Of a DNA stretch of 64,000 nucleotides, positions 21,029-32,036 are shown one piece after another. The DNA lies in assembly GCF_015832195.1 (NCBI RefSeq), contig NC_052046.1, positions 21,940,161 through 22,004,160 of the forward strand, written 5' to 3'. Numbering within the stretch: the first letter of the stretch is position 1; each line of letters opens with the position of its first letter. The position numbers were made by a program, and so were the translations under genes. The stretch comes from Motacilla alba alba (taxonomy: Eukaryota > Chordata > Aves > Passeriformes > Motacillidae). Below the pieces are notes generated by a model, which saw only the letters and a list, made by a program, of their open reading frames with translations, did not search any database and was not told where the DNA came from.

Positions 21029-24000
21029 TCAGTATTGGCTGAAAGACAACTGAGAAGTTAATCATTTAAAACTGAATTCTGTACCAGGCAGTCTTTCCAA
21101 AAGTGAGATGTCATGTTTGAGACCATACTGGAGACCAAGGAGTTGGATGCAGCAATGGCTCAGAGGCTGAGGACATTTGTATAGATACAACAGCGGCTGA
21201 GGGACTCGGGATGCACACATCCATCAAAACGTGGAAACACGTGAGGTCTCTTTAGGAGCTGTACATAATCAGTTCACAGGATGGGTATAGTCACTGATCA
21301 GCCAGGTGGACAAACTTAATTTGCAAATTGCTTGTAGACCAAGATAAAGCTGCTAAGAAGGGAGGAGCTGATCCAATGTATCACTAAACTGAGTCTGAGG
21401 CTATGCTGACTTCTAATGGGCTCTTTCATAAGTTGTTTTAAACAATAAAAAGTAAAGGGACAGAGGTTTGGAGACAAGTGTGAAAAGCACAGTACATAAT
21501 CTAGTGAAGTTAGAGTGTAGAAAGGTAAACAAATTGATAGAGCATTTTTTTTTCTGTAAAATAGTTTTAAAATAATTACTTATTCTTTTTCAAATGGTAG
21601 AGTGTGAGCACTATAAAAGTCTTTGGAAGTCTAAGCTTGATTTTTGGTGTGGTTTTCTAAAGTAATGAAGATTATGTTGTTGGTCTGCTCTCTCTTCAGT
21701 ATGTTTTGAGTAGATTGGTTGATTTCTACCACTCTTAGAAAGGCAGAGAGTTAAACTTGAGCTGATTTTGTGTTTGTTTGGGTTTTTTTCAGTTGAGACC
21801 TTTATTACACTAGAATATATAGAATATTATCCTAGAATATTATACTTGTCTTCACTCCTTTAAAACAGAAAGAAGCAGAAATACATCTGAGCAGAACATC
21901 TAAGAGGGTGTGTGATTCTCCAGTTATGCTTGTGTAGAACTATACGTGTATATAAACCATTGAGGTTTAAACTATCTTAAAACTGCAACTTATGTTTATA
22001 ATTACAACTATATAAATATACAACTTTTTCATAAATAAATTTGAATATTAGTATGATCTGATAAATGCTAAAATATTTCAACAGGCTCCAGGTAGCTGAA
22101 AGACTAGATGGAACTTTCCAGAAGGTTGTGTCTTCTTTTTCTGTGTTCCCCGGTGCTATGCTGAAACTTTGCAGATCTTATCTGTGTTTTTACTCACTGC
22201 ATTACTTCTTATCATGTTATGGGGGCATAATAATTTCTGCATGTGAACAAGCAAAACATTAAATCCCCTCACTTTGCTGTTAGTTCACCTCACTGCATTA
22301 TAGCCAAAAGAAGGGATTTACTCACAATTGCAGATGATCTTAGTATCAGAGTGTGGAAAAGACACCAGTTCTTTTGAGTAACAACCCAACTAAAACTATT
22401 TTGGCAATCTAGCTCAATGCAAAAACTGTACAGCGCTGCTGATAAGATTACTGATGAATGTGTGGAAGCAAAAGGTAATATTTGGAAAACTGAACAGCAT
22501 TTCCAAGGTTACATTCCTGAGCTCATAAGTAGAAAAGTCAAAGTAATAGGGCTGCAGTTATATTCCTTTAAGGAGATGGCCCCACACCCACTTTCACCAT
22601 AGTCTAATAGCTGTGATTTCTGACCGTGGCATCACTGGTGCCACCTCACAGCAGGACCACCCCACACTGCACCACAGCAGTCTGCAGACACTGCACCACA
22701 GAGGGATTAGAACTGAGCTGGTCTCAGGGACAAAGAGACAGCTCTGGAAACAGCTCCTAGGATCCTGAGATCCAGGGATGAGCAGGACTCTCTCTGTAAG
22801 TAGCCAACTGCCTCCTCAAAACATGCAAAGGATTTCCTGAAAAAAAAGCCACATGACTTCCAAAATAGAGTCAAGCAAAACCACCTTCAGCTTTACCATA
22901 CCTCACTCCTCTGTATGCCTTCTTTGGTGTTTTGGTGGATTAATTTCAGGTCATTGGAAGAAAGCCAGAACTTATGTCTAAGAATTTTCTGAGGAAGGGA
23001 CCTGTCATAGGTTCCCAGAATCATGTGCAAGGCACAAATGCAGAGTGACCTAGTGGGCCATGAGCAGCCTCATTCTGCAGCACAGAACCCACTGCAGGAT
23101 ACCCCTTCCCCACAAGAGTGGACCTGAAGCTGTCCATGGCTAAAAAGGTCATGCTCCCCTACAACAGAGCTGAGACACCACCATCTAAGTCTGAAGGTAA
23201 GCACTGCACCTGAGTATTAACCAAGAGTAAGGGAAAATAAAGCCCAAAAGGGTGAACATCAGCCTTTCTCCCTGCAGTACTGGACTTCCAGCACTTTCCT
23301 CCTAAGGCAGCTGGGAGACAAGTGATTGGGAAGCCACTGCTGGTCCGTGAAACAAGAAGTGTTTAACTGAAAAATGGGCATAGAGGAAGGAGTGGGGAAG
23401 CTGAGAAGCAAAGGAGCTAACATCAGTCACCCACCCTCATCTCTCATACATGAAGAATCTTTGTTACCAGACCTAAAATATTCTGGAAAGCAACTAAAAA
23501 AATCGTAGCACTGATGGTGGTGGGAGCTACATATTCAATTCTGCAGTCAGTGTGGGGTACAAGAACAAAAGAGGCCAATGTACAGAAGATCTGTATTAAT
23601 GGGAGGAGGACTAACATGAGCTATGCAGGCTGAAAGGCCTCAAATACAAACTGGATCTGAAGGTGTGTTCTGGGGGAACACCTCACAGACAGGTATAGGC
23701 AGGTCTAGCAGGGTAGAAGCAGATAGCCATGGCAGTCAGACCAATAGCAAAATTTTGTCTTCCCTTTTTCAGAAGCAGCAGACTTCTCTGGATGGCCTGG
23801 CTTCCAGGCAAAATCTGTTTGATTTGCTGTGATCGCGCTTCATTGCAAAGTTAGATGGGGCAGAAAGCAAAGCTTTCCTAAACAGTGTGAAGAGGAGATG
23901 AATTTTAATGCTGAACTTCCTTTTTTTTTTTTTTTTAAACCAACCTTGCTCTGACTGTTTCCTAGCACCAAAGGGAGGGTTCTCCCAGGACAGCAGTTCT

Positions 24001-25868
24001 TTTTCTGTGCAGTATCTTAGGTTAAATTAATTAGGCAGCAGTTCTTGCTTTCCTTTGCTGGACTGAAAGGACACCATCACTTAACAGCTCTCTTCAGTTC
24101 AGATCAACCTTGCAAAAACATCTCAGCTTTGTCAGTAAAGATACATCTGCTTTACTTTGTCTAAACTCAGAGTTTTCTGAGAAAAGTTCAAGGAGAGTTG
24201 AACTAGCTCTATTCAGGCCAAAGTGAGATACAGACTTTAATTGTACAGGTAAGCAACTGACAAGGTTTCATATAAAGGGTCAGATCTAGTCATGTGGTTG
24301 TTTCAGAGGCACATCTGAATTATTTCTTTGTGTAATGTAATCTTTGTCAAATGCCCTTGGGCAGGAAGCCACTGTAATCAAGTTGACTAATTTACCTTGT
24401 CCCTTTATCAAAATGCCTTACCTAAGTAACCAGTTCTGAATTTACCTGTGAGGTCTGTGGGAAGAAATACAAAATGGGCTACAAAGATAAACAGACTTTT
24501 TAATCGTTCAAGTGGAAAGAGTAATTCATGGTTAATAACTTATCCAGTTAAATCAGCCTGTTTGTCTGCTTCCAGAATATCCATAAGCAGACCACAGCTC
24601 CCCCTCACTTACTCTGTTTGCATTTTCCCAATGAGTATGTTGCAAGGCTATACTCAATGACCTGCTCCCTTCTTCCTCCTGCCAGCAGACTCTTCTTTGT
24701 AAGAGCCTTAAATGGCTCTTCTTTCCCCAAGACTCTGCATCTTATGTCCCCAGCAACTCCCCTTTTCTCACTAAAATCCTTAGTCTCATTTTCTGAATAA
24801 TGTTGGGTATTTTAACTTTGAGAGGTTGCTACTGGCCTCAGGGCATTTTTTCCTCTATTTTCTGACTGAATGGTCCATAGCAAGGACAGAAGAGAGTACG
24901 AGAGTACGAAGTTGCTGCAAAGCAGCTGTAAGGAAGAATTACAGCATCTTACAAAATTTTTGTTTAAGACCACCTGGTCTTCTTGCTCAAAGAGGTTTTC
25001 ATGAGAGTGAGAGTCTGTTTAGGTCAGTAAAGTCCTAACAGTCCATGTCTGTCTCTTCCTCTGTGTAAGATCATGTGCTTTTCTGGAGAATATACCTTCT
25101 TTAGGAGGGTTTCATTGGAAAACTCTTGACTTGCAAAAAGATGCCCACATGCAAACTTCTGAGCCCAAACAGACCTTCACAACAGTCAGACCATGCAGAT
25201 GTCAGATTTCATGCACCTGCAGGACCACCTCCATGCCAGGATGACATCAAAAAGTTCTGGAAGGCTTTTCCTTCCTTTTTTCCCAATGTCAGTTTGATCT
25301 ACTTAAACTATTACAGCTGCATATTAATGACTGCTCTGGAATTTTTTGTTGCATCTGTAAATGACACAAAATAAACAAGTGTGTGTGAACCCATGATCAC
25401 CAGTTTCTCCTCATCTCTCTTCCAAAAAAAGGAGGAAGTTGAGTGGGTTTTGCACCAGAAGCCAAAATCTAGAGCCTGCTGCCTCCCATGGATTGTTGGT
25501 GGATGCACAGATTGTCATTTGTGTATATATCACCAACAGGAAAAATGTTGCTGTGTTCCCCTTAAGCTGCAGTACCATCTAGAATGATTAATATAATTCA
25601 TTAAAGCATTTGTATAACTCCAGAAAGCAAAGAGAATTATATGGAATTTGGCATATAAAATCAGTGCTACAGGCTTATTTCCATGTGGAAACACAGAAGT
25701 GCCCAAGTATTGCAAAAGTGCATGGACCCACAAATACATAGACAGGCTTATTTCCAATGTGTGTGAGACTTGTTTTAAGGCTGTGGTGTTTGTTTGTGCC
25801 TATTCTAATACATTTGTTCCACAAGGCCAAGATTGGTGCAACCAAGAACCAAGCTGAAGAGATTTATC
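21029..25868. other. Unique non-coding DNA
   Basis: Nothing beyond simple tracts: poly-T near 23921-23937 and an 8-bp tandem agagtacg duplication at 24893-24908. Short frames do not resemble known proteins. Confidence 0.5.
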
Positions 25869-26080
25869 AATCACAGAATGGTTAAGGTAGAAAGGAGCCC
25901 TTGGAGGTCATGTAGACCAACCTCCCTGCTCAAGCAGAGTTCCCTAGACCACATTACTTAGGACTGTGCCCAGAAATTTTTTAATATCTCCAGGGAAGGA
26001 GACTCTACAGCCTCTGTGGGCTTCGTGTTCCAGTGCTCAATCACTCTCACATCAGTGCAGTAAAGTTTATAGTGATGTGA
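25869..26080 (-). mobile_element. CR1 LINE 3' UTR fragment, reverse
   Basis: On the plus strand it starts TCACAGAATGGTTAAGG and runs through GGAGGTCATGTAGACCAACC, CTGCTCAAGCAGAG and ATCTCCAGGGAAGGAGACTC to a CAGTGCTCAATCACTC segment. This is the familiar CR1 3' region in reverse complement. About 210 bp remain, moderately diverged and 5'-truncated. Confidence 0.88.
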
Positions 26081-29000
26081 ATTATAAAGAAAAAGAGATT
26101 TGACTAGCTGCAGAAGATTTGTATTGGTGAGTGATCCACCTTCAGATACCTATCAGATTTTAACTTTCCCCTTCCTTAAAATGCACCCGATCTGAAATTG
26201 CAGTGAGAACTATTAGTGAGAACTATTACATATATTTGGCATAATTGTACTGTGTCCCATTCTATTGCATTTTTTTCTTCTCTTTTTCCATGGAAATGAG
26301 AGAAAGAAGCTCAGGCATATGGTATAGGCAATTGTTTCAAAGGAACTTGAAAGGCTTTATTATTCCCTGATCCAATTTTCATCTGAGAATGGTTGTGGGA
26401 ATAAAAGTCAGACATGCCACTTGTTATTTTTGGTGGTATTTAATTTCAATCTGTATTCCCACAAAGCCAGGAAAGACCATTTTGCTTCCTTCTGCACCTA
26501 GGAAGATGGTTGTTTTTGAGAGAAAGTGATGTGATGAGATATGCATCTCATACAGGAATATATTCCTGATCATATTTATATAGTCCTGTCATGTCACATG
26601 CTGTATGACATTGCTATGGAGTGTCTGAAAGGCCCAGTCTCAGACAAGGACATTCACACCAACATGGGAAAGGAGCCCAAAAAGCCTGTTTGTCTATTAG
26701 GAAAAGAGAGAACTATTTCCTCAAGGACATTTTGAGGCTAGCTGTAGTTACTCTTGGAAAGAATTTTGACATCCACCACTAGAAACTGCTCTAGATGGAA
26801 AGCATTTGCCTTCTTGCTACTACTAAGTAGAAGTAAGATTAAAGGTATTCAACTGCCCTCTTTTGATGGTTTCCTCCTGCTCTATTGTCATGCTGTTAGC
26901 TTTCATTTCCATGGAAACAGAGAGGTAGTTTTTAGCAGTGTGAGAGTCTTAGTTGAGAATAACACGTGTAGATTGTAGCTGCTGGATGTTGGCTGATAAC
27001 TATAAAATGAAGGCACAATACAAGGAGAATGACAAGAAGGAAAGGATGGATAAAAGAAGGAGACCCAGACATTTCAAGCATAAGCACCCCTCCTTCTTAG
27101 AAAAGGTTCTGGACATTTTGTTTTTCTTCTGCTCTACTACCTTCATTTTCCAGGCCTGTGCTTGGACTTGGCCTCCTTTCTGTTACTTCTGCTTCAGTAA
27201 GGTAATATTTCATTGCCATGATGTCTGGAGGCCCCAGGAAACCTGAAGCTCTCCTGTGCTGGAACCATGCTGCTGTGGCATAGGAATGGTACTTCCCCGT
27301 TCAGTGCTCCATGGAGACTCTCCCAACCATATGCTGCTCCTACTGGAGGCACAAAAGGCAAAGGTCATGGGCTGAATGAGATAAGAACAATTTACCGGTA
27401 ACAGCAATGAGATAAGAAAACAAATAGTAATGGCAAAAATATTATTAACAAAGGCTATAAGAAAATAAAGTATTCACATGGACAAAGTATTTACATGGAT
27501 ATCCTTAATAATAGAAAATACTGGACAGCTCCCTCCACCAGGTTTTCTTGACTAGGAGCAACCCCTTCTCTCTAGAAGTGAGAATTACTTTCCCCTACTC
27601 CTGGCAATGACATGAGATGGTATAGAACCTCTGTGTTCCACCTACACGGCATTACAGTTACTTCAAAAAATTAACTATATCCTGGCTGGAGCCAGGACAC
27701 ATGCAAACCTGGAGCAAGAGACATTACCATAGTGTGAAGGACAAAAAAAAGCAAACCACAGGAAATATGAAATTATTTGGCTGTTATTACACACAGGATG
27801 TTGGCAAAGACGAACCTGGACTTTATTCAGAGCTCATTGCATAGCTCTTTCCTATTACTGAGTGTTCACTATACCAGTGCTGAGGGAGACATGTCTTTTC
27901 CACTTCTTTCTTCAGTTTTTCTGTGCTTCTTCCAAACTTGTGCTTTTCTTCCAGAAAATGTCTTTCCTACTTGCTTATTCATTCTGAGTTTTTCTTCCAT
28001 GTCTACAGACCACTTCTTCACTTCTCTCCTACCTGGAATAGAGCATTCCATCCCAGCCCTGCTCAGGCAGAGCACTGTCTCAACTAAACCTGGTGTGGAA
28101 GAGGCATCTTTCCTCTTCCCAGTGTATTCTAAAACCTCACCCATCTGCCCTGTAGCCACCTGTAGTCCTTCAGAGAGAAGGTTTGCCAATGAATTTATTA
28201 TATCATGAAAACCCCTGATTAAAATGTTCATCGTCTTAGAAGTAGTGAGAGGTTGCAATAGTAGGGCAAATCTCTTATTGCAACTCCTTATCAATTATGG
28301 ATACTTCACCTTTCAATTTTCAGCCTGATAACACGCAGACTGTTCCACCTTTCTCCTGAGTTCCGTGATCAGTTACCCTCTTTGCTATTATGACCCTTAC
28401 TTAGGAGCCACAAGTCTCCTAAGGACACCACTATTTCTAAATGAAATTTCATGATGGAATTATTACATTTTAATTACTTCATTTTGAAAAAGGTCTTCTG
28501 ACTAAAATACATAACACTTTTATTGTTCACAAGGCAGCAGGTGCATCACCCTATTGTCAGCTTGACAATTTTTCTGTTGAAGAAGGTTTTTGCCACTAGT
28601 TACACTGGTTCACTGAGATACGTAACCTTTAACTCACCAGCATTGCAGGAAGCAAAGTGCTGCAGGGAAAGAGGACACAGCCCAAAGACCAGACTCCTAA
28701 AGGAGGACTGAGCTAGTCTTTCTGATGACATGGGAAAGGACTGTATTTGGGCCAAGCTGAAGGGAAGAATTTTGTTTTGGAGGTTTTAGTCGCTGTGCTA
28801 AAGGCTTGATCAGACTCAAGAGACACAAGATATTAATGTCTGCATTAGCACAGTTGACTAGACTGTCTACTAATAAAGCACAGGAACAGTAGGATGAGAG
28901 ACATTAATGTGAAGTCACTCTATTGAAAAGTGTATTAAAGACTGTGTTTATGAGAAACAAATTTACTGACTGAAATGAGTGTGCTTGTTCAGCTTTTCTG

Positions 29001-29279
29001 CTTGTCTCAAGGCTTTTACTCTTTTAATTTAATTTACAACCCAGGTCATCACCCCAACCTTTATTTTTTCATTGAATTCTCAGGATCTGTGTATGACTCC
29101 CTTCAGTTAAGAATAGGAAGACTGAAATACCCTAAAAATATCCAACCAAACCAGAAAGCTTCTTGTGTAATTACTTGAACAAGAAGGTAACCAGCCTTCC
29201 TCAATGTACTCAGAAAGGATTGGCATTCATAATGTTAAGGCAGGCAGCATGAAATCTCGTAACAATCCTAGTACATTAG
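26081..29279. other. Unique non-coding DNA
   Basis: Includes a perfect 13-bp tandem repeat at 26202-26227. Two long frames lie face to face at about 27777-28294 (143 residues plus strand, 141 residues minus strand). Neither has a recognisable domain, so I do not call a gene. Confidence 0.45.
26202..26227. repeat. Perfect 13-bp tandem duplication
   Basis: AGTGAGAACTATT occurs twice with no spacer and no mismatch. Recent slippage is likely. Confidence 0.85.
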
Positions 29280-29285
29280 ATTTTT

Positions 29286-29527
29286 ACTTTTTTGGTTGGT
29301 TTGTTGATTGATTGGTTTGGGTTTCAGTTTTGTTTTGTTTTGGTTTGGTTTGGTTTGGTTTTGTTTTTGTTTGTTTGGGGTTTTTTTGGTTGGTTTGGTT
29401 TGGTTTGGTTTGGTTTTGGTGGGGGTTCTTTACTTTGGCTTGATTTGGGTTTGGGGTTTTTTTTGTTTGTTTCATTTTGTTTTAGTTGTTGTTGGATTTT
29501 TGTTTTGATTTGGGATTTTTTTGTTAT
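29286..29527. repeat. TTTGG-type pentanucleotide / GT-rich simple repeat
   Basis: About 240 bp built of T and G with very few other bases. Cleanest runs are perfect TTTGG units at about 29341-29360 and 29391-29415. Frames through it translate to low-complexity F/G/W/L or, on the other strand, N/Q/T/K/P-rich peptides and are artefacts. Confidence 0.85.
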
Positions 29528-31324
29528 TTATTTAGTGCACCAGGGCTGTTTTAATCATTTGCTGTTCTTCCTTTTATACTTTCCAAAAAGAAGAGAAGCA
29601 GTTAGGGCATTTTATACTACAGGAAGAGTGAATGAGAGAGATGTATGATGCAGCACTATTTCCTTTGCACCTTAGAACTCAACAGAGTAATACTTCCTCT
29701 CTGTGTGTTAACTTCTTCCACCTTCAGGCACAAAGTGTTTCATTGCTTCACACTTGAAGTCTACACTGTAGGACTGTTGCCCCCTTCTTTAAACACCTAA
29801 AAACTGATTATAGCTAAATACCAACAAGGACTGCTATCACTGGAGTGCAAGCTGTCCCCAAACCACTCCTGCAGAAGAAATCAATTTTAAACATGAAAAT
29901 GCAGAATAAAACAAAAGGTATGGAAAAGATTACCAGATTCAGACATGCTGCAAATGTTCCCCACATCCTCTAAAATGGATGTTTCAAAGGTAGGGTGAAG
30001 TTTCAGTTCTGTTTGCAGCAGTCAAATTCTTTTCCACAATCCTGACTGCCTGACATTTACATCCAGTTTTCAGCCCTGAGTGCTCCCCATTCTCTCCAGA
30101 GATCAGCTTAGCACAATGTCAGGGACTTTGCACATTGTCAATGGCATATATAAGTGATAGGCATCCTTGGCACTGCAGAAGACCTTTCCATGTAGGAGAC
30201 CACACTGGAAACACATAAAACCATATGTTTCCCCTTCTTTCACATTTCAGCACATTAACAGCCATGCCTCAAAGAAGCGCTGCAAGAAATCAGAGTGACT
30301 ACATAGAAGTCAAACCTATTCCAGTCATACCAAATGAAAAGTACCTATTAACAGCATTACCAACAGAGTTTGTCTGCAGTGCCATGAGGAAGGTGGTTCT
30401 CCTGAACCAGAACTTGCAATCTCCTGGAAAATTTTTGTACCTGACTGATTCTATAAATTGTGCTTGTCACCAAAGCACTTCTCAGTAATGGGATTATGAA
30501 GCAACTAGAGAAATATTTTCTTATAAATCTTTCGACCACCAGGTCAAAAGACCCCTGAGATGAAATCATAGTTTTGAGACACATTAACATGCTAACATGT
30601 TAGCATCTACCTATAGTCTGTTAAAAAATATTTATTCTTGCTCATAGGATTTGATAGTCCTCTCTATTCAGAAATTGTTCAGAAAGGGTTGAAGGAGAAA
30701 AGTTTGAAAAACATTAGTTCTGATCAGCACCAAAATAAGAGGAAGGGGGTGAACTTTGAGTGAAGACCAAATGGAATTAATAAAAATACCTGAATACAAA
30801 TACTGTAGATGAGAAAACAACATCGTGACATGCCTCTACATTGAAGAAGTTTGCTCCTACAGCATCAGAATAGATTATAATTCAGCAGGCTGTCTCATTC
30901 AGACTGTTCAGAGTGTTTGCATGAGCCAAACACTCTGTTAGATGAACATTGGATTCATGAAAAGCAATGAGTTTAATGTGTAATGGCAACCCCAAAATGT
31001 TTAATATCTTGCAACTGGAAGCAAACAAGCAAGAGCCATCCTATGGTATCATACTTGTGAGTCTTAGTCTACTTGTGCCACCCACTCTTCACTGTCTCAT
31101 CACACTGCAGATGTGCCACAGGGTGGCAAAGCAAAAGGATCGGGGAAAGGTAGATGACCTAATCATTTTGGATATGCTAAATTATTTCATTCCCCCAAAA
31201 AGCTGAACCCAGAAGAGAGTTTTAGAAAGCAAAGAAAGCTTCTGAATACAGTGATTACAAGACAAATGGCATTACATTTGACAGACAAGGTACTTTTCAT
31301 TTAACCAGATCTAATGTGTGGCAC
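29528..31324. other. Unique non-coding DNA
   Basis: No gene recognised. The 87-residue frame at 30225-30488 lacks any domain I know. Contains an 18-bp perfect palindrome. Confidence 0.5.
30589..30606. repeat. 18-bp perfect palindrome
   Basis: ATGCTAACATGTTAGCAT equals its own reverse complement. It contains an ATGCTAA-type half-site on both strands, which resembles an octamer-like motif. Binding is speculative. Confidence 0.8.
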
Positions 31325-31398
31325 CCCTGACCCACCACAGGGGGTTTGGAATTAAATCATTATAAAGGTCCCTTCCAACCCAAACTATTCTATGATTC
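31325..31398 (+). mobile_element. CR1 LINE 3' end fragment
   Basis: CACAGGGGGTTTGGAATTAA, then AAAGGTCCCTTCCAACCCAA and ACTATTCTATGATTC form the terminal part of CR1 with its octamer. Better preserved than the copies at 11.7 and 21.0 kb. Confidence 0.85.
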
Positions 31399-31606
31399 AG
31401 TGATTTCTTTTGAACTTCTTTGAAAGCCTTTTCTCTTATAGCCCCAAGACTAGAAGAGCCTACGGGAAATCGCAAGAGGGAAGAAAACACTTCCTCTGGG
31501 GAAGCTATACTTTTTTGGGATGATCTTCCACCAAATGTTCCACTGTAAATAGATATAGCATTGCACTCCTTTTATTAGCTTGGGACATCAACTATGTTTC
31601 TTTTTC

Positions 31607-31607
<1 letters not shown>
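31399..31607. other. Unique non-coding DNA
   Basis: Short unique segment between a CR1 tail and a GT microsatellite. No gene seen. Confidence 0.4.
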
Positions 31608-31639
<32 letters not shown>

Positions 31640-31655
31640 TGTGTGTGTGTGTGTA
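31608..31655. repeat. (TG)n microsatellite
   Basis: About 23 dinucleotide units with one or two TA interruptions. Likely length-polymorphic. Confidence 0.95.
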
Positions 31656-31986
31656 TGAATAAAAAAAAATATTTACAATCAAGCTGTGTCCAAATATTTT
31701 CCTTCTTACCCCTCTCAATGAGACAGGAAAGCAAAGCACAAAGAGGAGAGCATATCCCAGAAACAAAAGAGCAAAGTTCTGGCCAGCTCATCCAAGGAAA
31801 ACAGCTGTGTCCCTGCAGCACTCCCCTGTCTCTTCTCTTCTGGATAATGCCCTGGTTCCCTGGTACCATTTCGTATGCAGATACCTTCCTGACAACCAGT
31901 CTGCCTCCATCTCTTCCAGTCTGCCTCTGTCTCCTCAGCCAGCATGCTCACTCCTTTGCTTACAGGGCAGCTGGAAACAGGATTAG
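31656..31986. other. Unique non-coding DNA between microsatellite and poly-A
   Basis: About 330 bp lacking AATAAA just before the A-run and lacking a recognisable coding sequence. A retroposed copy ending in the A-run is possible but I cannot match it to any gene or SINE. Confidence 0.4.

Positions 31987-32034
<48 letters not shown>
31987..32034. repeat. Pure 48-base poly-A tract
   Basis: Forty-eight consecutive A with no interruption, followed by GATAAATAG. No matching target duplication is visible upstream. It is either a young retroposon tail or an expanded homopolymer, and its exact length is prone to sequencing error. Confidence 0.9.

Positions 32035-32036
<2 letters not shown>

Noticed and set aside
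27777..28294. Face-to-face frames of 143 and 141 residues
   Set aside because: They overlap each other on opposite strands, have no recognisable domain, and show no splice or promoter context.
29284..29648. Phe/Gly/Trp-rich and Asn/Gln/Thr-rich frames
   Set aside because: They are translations of a T/G simple repeat.
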